Positions 1 to 5,398 of a stretch of 7,271 nucleotides of DNA are shown here, one piece after another. The translations under genes and the position numbers were made by a program. The notes beneath the pieces are model-generated. The model worked only from the letters and a program-made list of their open reading frames with translations, did not search any database and was not told the DNA's origin. The stretch comes from an uncultured Oscillospiraceae bacterium (lineage in GTDB: Bacteria; Bacillota_A; Clostridia; Oscillospirales; Oscillospiraceae): positions 1-7,271 of the forward strand of contig CALXGC010000004.1 of the NCBI GenBank assembly GCA_944387755.1. The letters are read 5' to 3'. Numbering within the stretch: the first letter of the stretch is position 1; every line of letters starts with the position of its first letter.

Positions 1-331
1 GGCACCAGTCCTCGATGACCTTGTCGGCGCGGAAGCGCTCCTTGCACTCCTTGCAGTCCATCAGCGGGTCGGAGAAGCCGCCCACATGGCCGGAGGCCAC
101 CCACACCTGGGGGTTCATCAGAATGGCCGCGTCCAGGCCCACGTTATAGGGGTTCTCCTGGACAAACTTCTTCCACCAGGCCTTCTTCACATTGTTCTTC
201 AGCTCCACGCCCAGGGGGCCGTAGTCCCAGGTGTTGGCCAGGCCGCCGTAGATCTCGGACCCGGCGAAGATAAAGCCCCGGCCCTTACACAGGTTGACGA
301 TTTTTTCCATGGTCTTTTCGGTGTTTTTCAT
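1..331 (-). CDS. glyQS: Glycyl-tRNA synthetase, N-terminal part (cut by window edge)
   Basis: Cytoplasmic class II synthetase that charges tRNA-Gly with glycine. The visible 110 residues match the start of the single-chain (alpha2) GlyRS type, not the separate GlyQ/GlyS subunits. They include [20 protein letters not shown], the [19 protein letters not shown] block of the motif 1 region, [20 protein letters not shown], and a [11 protein letters not shown] segment whose C-x2-C resembles the family's metal-binding insert. The ATG at 331-329 is chosen because AGGAG lies about 7 bases upstream; a second in-frame ATG at 310-308 has no such site. The rest of the gene lies beyond position 1. It is preceded by a T-box leader with glycine specificity, which independently supports the call. 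Confidence 0.96.
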   Translation of the reverse strand, partial: MKNTEKTMEKIVNLCKGRGFIFAGSEIYGGLANTWDYGPLGVELKNNVKKAWWKKFVQENPYNVGLDAAILMNPQVWVASGHVGGFSDPLMDCKECKERFRADKVIEDWC

Positions 332-404
332 GGCGATACTCCTTTATTTGATATTTGAATTTTAACCGCTGCTTTGCGTTCTCCCCATGGGGAAAGCGTT
401 TTTC

Positions 405-647
405 GCCCAAAACGAAAAACGCCCTGAGCCGTGTTTGGCTCAGGGCGGACAGAGGTCCGTGGTTCCACCTGAATTTGCGCCGGAGGGCGCACACTCATAC
501 CCCGTAACGTGGGGAGACGGCGGGCCATTGCCTGCCCGCGCTTCAGAGTGCCTTCCCGCCGCGCCGCTGTGGAGCTTGCACCGGCCGCCCCATCTCTGGC
601 TGTCCCTGCGCGGGGTACTGTTCTCTGTCATCGCTTTCCCGGATTGC
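405..647 (-). promoter_or_regulatory. T-box riboswitch, glycine-specific, controlling glyQS
   Basis: A complete tRNA-sensing leader is visible on the minus strand. At the base of Stem I, GATGACAGAG (minus strand, within 616-635) pairs through CAGAG with CTCTG (544-548), giving a kink-turn-like element followed by a specifier loop. The loop carries GGC (550-552), a glycine codon, followed by A. Further up, an AGAGA bulge and a GGTGCAAG-type distal loop fit the family. The T-box itself, AATTCAGGTGGAACCACGG, is at 457-475. Its bulge UGGA (464-467) can pair with UCCA, that is U73-CCA of bacterial tRNA-Gly. Antiterminator pairing UCAGG/CCUGA uses the 5' arm of the terminator, so the two folds exclude each other. 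Uncharged tRNA-Gly is expected to promote readthrough. The 5' end is inferred from the promoter. Confidence 0.93.
414..447 (-). terminator. T-box-controlled intrinsic terminator of the glyQS leader
   Basis: On the minus strand CGCCCTGAGCC pairs perfectly over 11 bp with GGCTCAGGGCG around a 6-base loop (AAACAC), followed by a TTTTT tract. The 5' arm contains CCTGA, which alternatively pairs with TCAGG of the T-box antiterminator. This makes it the regulated attenuator and not a gene-end terminator. Confidence 0.93.
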
Positions 648-652
648 GGTCT

Positions 653-681
653 ATTGTAATATACAATACTTTTTCTGTCAA
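653..681 (-). promoter_or_regulatory. SigmaA-type promoter of the glyQS leader
   Basis: Minus strand: consensus -35 TTGACA (676-681), a 17-base spacer, then -10 TACAAT (653-658, five of six consensus bases). The predicted start near 647-646 lies just upstream of the T-box Stem I. The promoter sits about 10 bases past the stop codon of the upstream kinase-like gene. No terminator is visible between them, so readthrough from that gene into the leader is possible. Confidence 0.9.
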
Positions 682-691
682 GGAGTTCTTA

Positions 692-1327
692 TCAATCTTC
701 CGCTTTTTTCGGTCTGTCCGGATAGTCTGCCTGGGCCAGCCCCAGGATAATCTCCACGCAGCGGTCCAGGCCCAGCTCCCCGGAGTCCAGAGTGATGTGG
801 TAGTTCTGCGCCGCGCCCCACTCCCGGTCGGTGTAGTGGCGGTAGTTTACCCGGCGGCGGGTGTCCTTATCCGCCAGGCGCTTTTCCGGCGCGTTTTCCG
901 ACTCGCCGTACAGGCGGACAATCCGGTCCGCCCGGAAGGGCACGGAGGCGTGAATGAAGGTGTGCAGGCAGTCGTCCCGGTCCCGGAGAATGAAGTCGGC
1001 GCAGCGCCCCACAATGACGCAGGGACCCTTCTCCGCCAGCTCCTGAATGACGCGGTACTGGATGGTCCACAGAAAGTCAGAGGCGGACATGCCCCCCATG
1101 GCGCTGGGGAGGCTGCGGCCGAAAAAGGCGTAGGCAAATAGGTTCTTCCCCGGCGCAAACTCCCCCCGCTCCTCGATGAACTTGGGGTCGAAGCCGCTCT
1201 CCAGCGCCACCTGCTTTACCAGCTCCTTGTCATAGTACGGCACGCCCAGCCGCTCCGCCACCGTCTTTCCAATGGTGCGCCCGCCGCTGCCGAACTCCCG
1301 GCTGACGGTGATAATCTTCTTTTTCAT
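692..1327 (-). CDS. Cytidylate-kinase-like P-loop protein
   Basis: A 211-residue protein of the cytidylate-kinase-like family (the group of short Clostridia proteins related to Cmk). Near the N-terminus, ITVSREFGSGGRTIGKT holds a Walker A P-loop (G15-x4-G20-K21-T22) for nucleotide binding. Later segments VIVGRCADFILRDR, the basic DKDTRRRVNYRHYTDREWG and YHITLDSGELGLDRCVEII match the family pattern of a core strand, a lid-like basic region and a C-terminal helix. The canonical CMP-binding insert of true Cmk is not evident, so the phosphate acceptor cannot be named. It is predicted cytosolic, with no signal peptide. GGAGG lies 8 bases before the ATG at 1327. It has its own promoter and runs in the same direction as glyQS; the link to glyQS is positional only. 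Family confidence is high, substrate unknown. Confidence 0.85.
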   Translation of the reverse strand: MKKKIITVSREFGSGGRTIGKTVAERLGVPYYDKELVKQVALESGFDPKFIEERGEFAPGKNLFAYAFFGRSLPSAMGGMSASDFLWTIQYRVIQELAEKGPCVIVGRCADFILRDRDDCLHTFIHASVPFRADRIVRLYGESENAPEKRLADKDTRRRVNYRHYTDREWGAAQNYHITLDSGELGLDRCVEIILGLAQADYPDRPKKAED

Positions 1328-1374
1328 GCAAAATACCTCCTCCGCGGATTCCGGGACCAGCGCCCTTTGGACCT

Positions 1375-1403
1375 ATTATACAACGAAGCGCGCCGGGAGA
1401 CAA
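1375..1403 (-). promoter_or_regulatory. Promoter of the cytidylate-kinase-like gene
   Basis: Minus strand: -35 TTGTCT (1398-1403, four of six consensus bases), a 17-base spacer and a perfect -10 TATAAT (1375-1380). The implied leader is about 40 bases and ends in GGAGG before the ATG at 1327. Confidence 0.82.
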
Positions 1404-1482
1404 GCGGTTTTGATACGTCCGCCGTCTGCCCTCTTTTAAAAGGGGGCGCCGCCCAACGGGCGGCGGGGGATTGCAAAACAGC

Positions 1483-1520
1483 GGGCGCGCCGGGCTGCCG
1501 CGCCCCACGCATATGTCCGC
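1483..1520 (+). repeat. Dispersed repeat family B, copy 1
   Basis: A 38-base unit starting GGGCGCGCCGGGCTGCCGCG and ending CATATGTCCGC. It matches 1580-1617 in the same orientation and 6959-6996 inverted, with a few substitutions. The CGCGCCGGGC..GCCGCGCCCC core is partly self-complementary. It is non-coding. Confidence 0.8.
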
Positions 1521-1528
1521 CGGGTTTA

Positions 1529-1580
1529 CCCCTTCCGCCTCGCTTCGCCCGGCACCTCCCCCGGAGGGGGAGGCTTTTGG
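1529..1580 (+). repeat. Dispersed repeat family A, copy 1
   Basis: A unit of about 52 bases with CCCTTCCGCCTCGCTTCG followed by GGCACCTCCCCCGGAGGGGG and AGGC. The CCTCCCCC-GG-GGGGGAGG part forms a hairpin. A closely similar copy lies inverted at 2841-2895, on the other side of the SLH-CAP gene. It is immediately followed by family B copy 2, which suggests a composite element. Confidence 0.85.
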
Positions 1581-1617
1581 GGCGCGCCGGGCCGCCGCGC
1601 CCCACGGATACGTCCGC
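1580..1617 (+). repeat. Dispersed repeat family B, copy 2
   Basis: GGGCGCGCCGGGCCGCCGCG followed by a CCCCACGGATACGTCCGC end. Compared with copy 1 it differs by only a few bases (CTG to CCG in the core, CGCATATG to CGGATACG). It abuts family A copy 1. The inverted copy at 6959-6996 matches this copy better than copy 1. Confidence 0.8.
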
Positions 1618-1663
1618 CCCCCTGTGGGGGGAGGGCTTTTGGGGGGCGGGAGGCGGAAATTCC

Positions 1664-1692
1664 TGTACTTCTATCGGAGTTTATGGTATAAT
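1664..1692 (+). promoter_or_regulatory. Extended -10 promoter of the SLH-CAP gene
   Basis: A perfect -10 TATAAT (1687-1692) is preceded by TGG, an extended -10 element. The -35 region (about 1664-1669, TGTACT) is a poor match, as is common where an extended -10 is present. The leader to the ATG at 1735 is about 36 bases. Confidence 0.72.
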
Positions 1693-1734
1693 CAGGGCGA
1701 AAATACAGCCGGATTGGGCAGAGGAGGATGGCTT

Positions 1735-2799
1735 ATGCGATGGTACCACACGGCGGCGGCGCTGGTGCTTGCGGCGGCGCTGGCAGTTCCCGCGGCGGCG
1801 GAGACCTTTTCCGACGTGCCGGAGGAGCACTGGGCCCGCCCCTACATTGAGAAAATGTCGGAGGAGGGTATTGTCCGGGGAATCGGCGGCGGGCGCTTCG
1901 CCCCGGAGGACCAGGTGTCCACCGCGCAGTTCGCCGTCATGCTCACCAACGCCTTCTGCGGGGAGGAGCTGGAGGCCTATGACGGCCCGCAGGACCACTG
2001 GTGGGAGCGCTACCTCAACGTCGCCTGGGAGGGCGGGCTGCTCACCGACACCACGGCGGGGTGGTCCTACTGGGCCCAGGGGAGCTGGGAGGCCGCTGTG
2101 GTGGAGGCCCCCATGACCCGGTTCGATATGGCCCAGGCCATGCACAACACCGTGCTGGAGGAGACGCTGGCCCTCCCCACCGACAGAGAGCGGGAGGCCG
2201 CTATGGCGGCCATCGGGGACTTCGGCGCCATCCCGGAGGACTATGAGACGGCGGTGGTGGCCATGTACGCCCTGGGCCTGCTCTCCGGCGTGAACGAGGC
2301 GGGGGATTTCGACGGCTCCGCCACCATGACGCGGGCCCACGCCTGCGTGGTGATGGACGGGCTGCTGAATCTCCAGGCCGGTCAGGAGGACACGGAGAGC
2401 CTGAAGCAGGAGATGTATCTGGACGCCATGGAGAACCAGGTCTTCAGCCTGGTGAACCAGATTCGGGCGGCCAGCGGCCTGGAGCCCCTGGCCTATAACG
2501 CGGACCTGGCCGCCGCCGCCCGCGCCCACAGCGCGGATATGCTGGAACGGAACTTCTTCAGCCACACCAACCCGGACGGCGCGGACCTGGCCCAGCGCCT
2601 TCGGGAGGAGGGGATCTCCTTCCAGAGCGCCGGGGAGAACATCGCCGTGGGATATGCGGACCCGGACGACGTGGTGGCCGGCTGGCTGAACTCCGAGGGA
2701 CACCGGGAGAATCTCCTGGGGCCCTACCGGGAGATGGGCGTGGGCCTGGCCGTGGGCGGCGAGTTCGGCTACTACTGGACTCAGTGCTTCCTGTCCTGA
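1735..2799 (+). CDS. Secreted SLH-domain protein with C-terminal CAP (YkwD-type) domain
   Basis: A 354-residue cell-surface protein. Residues 1-22 form a signal peptide (one Arg, a His, an Ala/Leu-rich core, a VPAAA-type cleavage site). Three SLH repeats follow: about 24-74 (FSDVPEEHWARPYIEKM), about 86-140 (DHWWERYLNVA to MTRFDMAQAM) and about 160-213 (IPEDYETAVVAMYALGLLSG to MTRAHACVVM). SLH repeats normally bind pyruvylated secondary cell-wall polymer. The second and third lack the usual TRAE signature; copy 3 has TRAH. Residues 233-353 are a CAP domain: AARAHSADM (H265), FFSHTNPDG (H277), SAGENIAVGY (E301) and NSEGHRENLL (H323), which are the conserved His/Glu positions of the fold. The biochemical role of bacterial CAP domains is not settled. 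AGGAGG lies 7 bases before the ATG at 1735. It is transcribed alone, opposite to all other genes here. Confidence 0.93.
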   Translation: MRWYHTAAALVLAAALAVPAAAETFSDVPEEHWARPYIEKMSEEGIVRGIGGGRFAPEDQVSTAQFAVMLTNAFCGEELEAYDGPQDHWWERYLNVAWEGGLLTDTTAGWSYWAQGSWEAAVVEAPMTRFDMAQAMHNTVLEETLALPTDREREAAMAAIGDFGAIPEDYETAVVAMYALGLLSGVNEAGDFDGSATMTRAHACVVMDGLLNLQAGQEDTESLKQEMYLDAMENQVFSLVNQIRAASGLEPLAYNADLAAAARAHSADMLERNFFSHTNPDGADLAQRLREEGISFQSAGENIAVGYADPDDVVAGWLNSEGHRENLLGPYREMGVGLAVGGEFGYYWTQCFLS

Positions 2800-2840
2800 A
2801 CCAAGCGGACAATCCGTGGGGCGCGACGGCCCCGTTGCAC

Positions 2841-2895
2841 CTGCCAAAGCCTCCCCCTTCGGGGGAGGTGCCGAGCGAAGCGAGGCGGAAGGGAT
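2841..2895 (-). repeat. Dispersed repeat family A, copy 2 (inverted)
   Basis: On the minus strand it reads CCCTTCCGCCTCGCTTCGGC and then ACCTCCCCC-GAA-GGGGGAGGCTTTGGC, closely matching 1529-1580 apart from a short CCC insertion and loop changes. The flank at 2818-2836 (GGGGCGCGACGGCCCCG on the plus strand) resembles the start of family B, as beside copy 1. It lies between the SLH-CAP stop codon and the terminator. Confidence 0.85.
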
Positions 2896-2908
2896 AAAAA
2901 CGACAGAG

Positions 2909-2953
2909 CGCCCCAGGGCGCCCTCTGAGACAGAGGGACCCTGGGGCGTTTTT
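2909..2953 (+). terminator. Terminator of the SLH-CAP gene, probably also serving convergent aspS
   Basis: CGCCCCAGGG (2909-2918) pairs with CCCTGGGGCG (2939-2948), enclosing a second stem CCCTCT/AGAGGG, followed by TTTTT on the plus strand. Read on the minus strand, the aspS stop codon is directly followed by CAAAAACG, the hairpin and then CGTTTTT. AAAAACG/CGTTTTT can extend the stem, so termination from both sides is plausible. Plus-strand activity is the clearer case. Confidence 0.85.
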
Positions 2954-2954
2954 G

Positions 2955-4751
2955 TCAGGTCTCGCCGGCCTCCTCCCGGCGGGTGACGGCCAGAGACAGC
3001 TCGTCCAGCTGCTTGTCGTCCACGAAGTCGGGGCAGTTGGTCATGGGCTCGGAGGCGTTCTGCACCTTGGGGAAGGCGATGACGTCCCGGATGGACTCGG
3101 CCCCGGCCATCAGCATACACAGCCGGTCCAGACCGTAGGCCAGGCCGCCGTGGGGGGGCGCGCCGTACTTGAAGGCGTTGATGAGGTGGCCGAAGCGCTC
3201 CATGGCGTCCTCGTCGGAGAAGCCCAGAGCCCGGAACATGGCCTCCTGGGTCTCCGGCACGGAGATGCGGATGGAGCCGCCGCCCAGCTCCACGCCGTTG
3301 AGGACGATGTCATAGGCCTTGGCCCGGCAGTTCTTCTTGTCGGTCTCCAGCTTGTCCAGGTCCTCGTCCATGGGGGCGGTGAAGGGGTGGTGCATGGCCA
3401 CGTACCGGTTCTCCTCCTCGCTCCACTCGAACATGGGGAACTCCGTCACCCACAGGAAGCGGAAGTCCTTGGGGTTCAGAATGCCCAGCTGCTTGGCGCA
3501 CTCGCACCGCAGGGCGCCCAGGGCGGCGAAGACCACCTCGTCCTTCACGTCGCCCACGATGAGGACCAGGTCCCCGTCCTTGGCGTTGGCCCGCTCCAGA
3601 ATGGCCTTGTTTTCCTCCTCGGTGAGGAACTTCTGATAGGAGGACGTGACCTGCCCGTCGTGGAGGCGGGTCCAGGCCAGGCCCTTGGCCTTATAGGTCT
3701 TCACAAACTCCGCCAGCTTGTCGATCTTCTTCCGGGGGAAGTCCGCCGCGTGGCCGTCCACATTGATAAGCCGCACGGAGCCGCCCCCCTGCACCGCGCC
3801 GGAGAACACGGAGAAGCCGCAGTCCTTCACAATGTCGCTGACGTCCTTGATTTCAAAGCCGAAGCGCAGGTCGGGCTTGTCGGAGCCGAACCGGTCCATG
3901 GCCTCCCGCCAGGGCATCCGCAGGAAGGGGGTTTTCACGTCCACATCCAGCACTTCTTTGAATACCCGCTGGATAAAGCCCTCCTGAATCTCCATAACGT
4001 CATCTTCGTTGACGAAGGACATCTCCAGGTCAATCTGGGTGAACTCCGGCTGACGGTCGGCCCGCAGGTCCTCGTCCCGGAAGCAGCGGGCAATCTGCAT
4101 ATAGCGGTCAAAGCCGGAGAGCATAAGCAGCTGCTTGTACTGCTGGGGGGACTGGGGCAGGGCATAGAACTTGCCGGGGTGGACCCGGCTGGGTACCAGA
4201 TAGTCCCGCGCGCCCTCCGGGGTGGACTTGGTCAGCATGGGGGTCTCGATCTCCAAAAACCCCTGCTCGTCGAAGTAGTCCCGGCAGATCTTCGTCACCT
4301 TGTGCCGGGTGGCAATCATCCGCTGCATGTCCGGGCGGCGCAGGTCCAGATAGCGGTACTTCAGCCGCAGCATGTCGTTGGCCTTGGAGTTCTCTACAAT
4401 CTCAAAGGGGGGCGTCTCCGCACGGGCCAGCAGGCGCAGCTCGGTGACGTAGATCTCGACGTCGCCGGTGGCGATTTTCGTGGTCTTGCTCTCCCGCTCC
4501 CGCACCAGGCCGGTGGCGGCGATGACGTACTCGGCGCGCAGGGTGGAGGCCTTCTCAAAGATCTCCTTGTCGGTGCTGTCGTCAAAGGAGAGCTGAATGA
4601 GGCCCGTGCGGTCCCGCAGGTCCACAAAAATCAGTCCGCCCAGATTCCGCTGCCGCTGCACCCAGCCGCACAGGGAGACCGTCTTCCCCGCGTCGCTCAG
4701 GCGCAGGTCGCCGCAGTAGTTCGTGCGGCGGAAGTTCTTCAGATTGTCCAT
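2955..4751 (-). CDS. aspS: Aspartyl-tRNA synthetase
   Basis: A cytoplasmic class IIb synthetase that charges tRNA-Asp. The 598 residues match the bacterial type in length. Residues 1-110 form the anticodon-binding OB fold (CGWVQRQRNLGGLIFVDLRDR). Next come RYLDLRRPDMQ, the motif 1 region (EIETPMLTKSTPEGARDYLV, including the flipping loop), motif 2 (RCFRDEDLRADRQPEFTQID, 222-241), a bacterial GAD-type insertion (about 290-410), and motif 3 (GGLAYGLDRLCML, 535-547). L37 in RNLGG fits the leucine usual in tRNA-Asp-discriminating enzymes, where non-discriminating ones often have His; this inference is soft. The ATG at 4751 is chosen because GGAG lies 8 bases upstream and family homology starts at MDNLKNFRRT. 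An upstream in-frame extension to 4859 has no such site and overlaps the transposase gene. It is last in the hisS-RAYT-aspS operon, 38 bases after the RAYT stop codon. Confidence 0.97.
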   Translation of the reverse strand: MDNLKNFRRTNYCGDLRLSDAGKTVSLCGWVQRQRNLGGLIFVDLRDRTGLIQLSFDDSTDKEIFEKASTLRAEYVIAATGLVRERESKTTKIATGDVEIYVTELRLLARAETPPFEIVENSKANDMLRLKYRYLDLRRPDMQRMIATRHKVTKICRDYFDEQGFLEIETPMLTKSTPEGARDYLVPSRVHPGKFYALPQSPQQYKQLLMLSGFDRYMQIARCFRDEDLRADRQPEFTQIDLEMSFVNEDDVMEIQEGFIQRVFKEVLDVDVKTPFLRMPWREAMDRFGSDKPDLRFGFEIKDVSDIVKDCGFSVFSGAVQGGGSVRLINVDGHAADFPRKKIDKLAEFVKTYKAKGLAWTRLHDGQVTSSYQKFLTEEENKAILERANAKDGDLVLIVGDVKDEVVFAALGALRCECAKQLGILNPKDFRFLWVTEFPMFEWSEEENRYVAMHHPFTAPMDEDLDKLETDKKNCRAKAYDIVLNGVELGGGSIRISVPETQEAMFRALGFSDEDAMERFGHLINAFKYGAPPHGGLAYGLDRLCMLMAGAESIRDVIAFPKVQNASEPMTNCPDFVDDKQLDELSLAVTRREEAGET

Positions 4752-4781
4752 AAAATCAACTCCATTTTGTAATTTTAAGAT

Positions 4782-4809
4782 TTTATATTTCAATTTGGAT
4801 TGCAAACAA
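4782..4809 (-). promoter_or_regulatory. Possible weak internal promoter for aspS
   Basis: An AT-rich patch in otherwise GC-rich DNA spans the RAYT 3' end and the gap before aspS. Minus strand: TTGTTT (4804-4809), a 16-base spacer and TATAAA (4782-4787). Matches to consensus are moderate, and low GC alone could explain them. If real, it would let aspS be made without the T-box transcript. Confidence 0.3.
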
Positions 4810-5353
4810 GGGGGTCCGGCGGACAGCCGCACAGGACGCGCCCGCCGCCCTCCGCCCACCGGGCGGGATTGCCGCGGATATATTGCGCAGCCCCGTCAAA
4901 ATCCTGCTGGCTGCGGAGGACGTGCTCGTAATAGCCGCGCTGCCAGATAGCGCGTTTTGGTTCGTTTGAGATTTTGTTTATTTTGCGGGCTGAAAAGGAT
5001 TTTAATTGCCGCACCAGTTCCGGAATTGCCGTAGGGGCGGGTCCCAGACCCGCCCGTCCCTCCAGGATTAGGATTCCGTGGATATGGTCAGGCATAATAA
5101 TAAATGGGCCAAGGGAAAGACCGGAATTATGGTTAGGAAGATCATCCCATGTCTGCGCCACGATTTCACCGTATGGCGACAATTCTACGCGGGCGGGTCT
5201 GGGACCCGCCCCTACGGCGTTGGACGGCAGAGAAATAATTTTCCCGAACAGGGGTTGTCGTTGCGCCGTACAGATGGTGACAAAATACGCCCCATTTTGA
5301 GAATAGTCGTAATTTTGCAGGCGGATAGTTTTCCGGCAGGGGAGGGAATCCAT
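4790..5353 (-). CDS. REP-associated tyrosine transposase (RAYT, Y1_Tnp family)
   Basis: A 187-residue single-domain Y1 transposase, the type that acts on REP-like palindromes through a 5'-phosphotyrosine step on single-stranded DNA. It opens with RKTIRLQNYDYSQNGAYFVTICT. The metal-binding HUH-type pair is H90/H92 in MPDHIHGILIL, and the likely catalytic tyrosine is Y142 in WQRGYYEHVLR. YIRGNPARWAE is the usual family C-terminal block. Length and motifs suggest an intact protein. GGAGG lies 8 bases before the ATG at 5353. Residues 46-55 (AVGAGPRPAR) and about 100-109 (RAGLGPAPTA) are encoded by two perfect inverted copies of a 29-bp palindromic repeat. Both are in frame and lie in what looks like variable inter-motif sequence. 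The gene starts 45 bases after hisS stops and ends 38 bases before aspS starts, so it is embedded in a synthetase operon. Activity is unproven. Confidence 0.9.
   Translation of the reverse strand: MDSLPCRKTIRLQNYDYSQNGAYFVTICTAQRQPLFGKIISLPSNAVGAGPRPARVELSPYGEIVAQTWDDLPNHNSGLSLGPFIIMPDHIHGILILEGRAGLGPAPTAIPELVRQLKSFSARKINKISNEPKRAIWQRGYYEHVLRSQQDFDGAAQYIRGNPARWAEGGGRVLCGCPPDPLVCNPN
5028..5056 (+). repeat. 29-bp REP-like palindrome (family C), copy 1, inside RAYT gene
   Basis: It begins GCCGTAGGGGCGGGTCCCAG and continues ACCCGCCCG. The GGGCGGGTC/GACCCGCCC arms form a hairpin. It is the exact reverse complement of 5190-5218. Read on the minus strand within the transposase gene it encodes roughly RAGLGPAPTA without breaking the frame. 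Confidence 0.95.
5190..5218 (-). repeat. 29-bp REP-like palindrome (family C), copy 2, inside RAYT gene
   Basis: A perfect inverted copy of 5028-5056, 133 bases away. On the coding (minus) strand it encodes AVGAGPRPAR, a different peptide from copy 1 because the orientation is opposite. The match ends sharply at 29 bases on both sides. The two copies could pair in the mRNA as a long stem or fold as two local hairpins. Confidence 0.95.
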
Positions 5354-5398
5354 ACAAATTACCTCCTGTAGGGGGCGGCCCGTTTTTCCAGGACAGGG

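Larger units (their letters stand above)
1404..1663. other. Repeat-rich divergent intergenic region
   Basis: This is the gene-free stretch between the outward-facing promoters of the kinase-like gene and the SLH-CAP gene. I see no credible coding region. It holds a CTTTTAAAAG palindrome near 1434, a strong 8-bp hairpin CGCCGCCC-AAC-GGGCGGCG (1447-1465), two copies of a GGGCGCGCCGGGC-type repeat (1483-1520 and 1580-1617), a TTCCGCCTCGCTTCG-type repeat (1529-1580), and a G-rich stretch with a CCCCCCTGTGGGGGG palindrome (about 1618-1633). Open frames crossing it come from the high GC content and lack ribosome binding sites. Confidence 0.75.

Noticed and set aside
377..403. Plus-strand terminator (CGTTCTCCCC/GGGGAAAGCG then TTTTT)
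   Set aside because: No plus-strand gene lies upstream, so the T run is more simply part of the leader's paired arms on the minus strand.
1471..1734. N-terminal extension of the SLH-CAP protein
   Set aside because: It would precede the promoter -10 and the AGGAGG site and would hide a normal signal peptide.
1681..3120. Minus-strand open frame (479 codons) across the SLH-CAP gene, terminator and aspS end
   Set aside because: It crosses a terminator and two real genes, has no ribosome binding site or family motifs, and is an artefact of high GC.
2952..4772. Long plus-strand open frame (606 codons) opposite aspS
   Set aside because: It is exactly antisense to a clear AspRS, is rich in Val/Gly/Leu/His as expected from a complement of GC-rich codons, and has no recognisable domain.
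4752..4859. N-terminal extension of aspS
   Set aside because: It overlaps the RAYT 3' end, lacks a ribosome binding site, and homology begins at MDNLKN.
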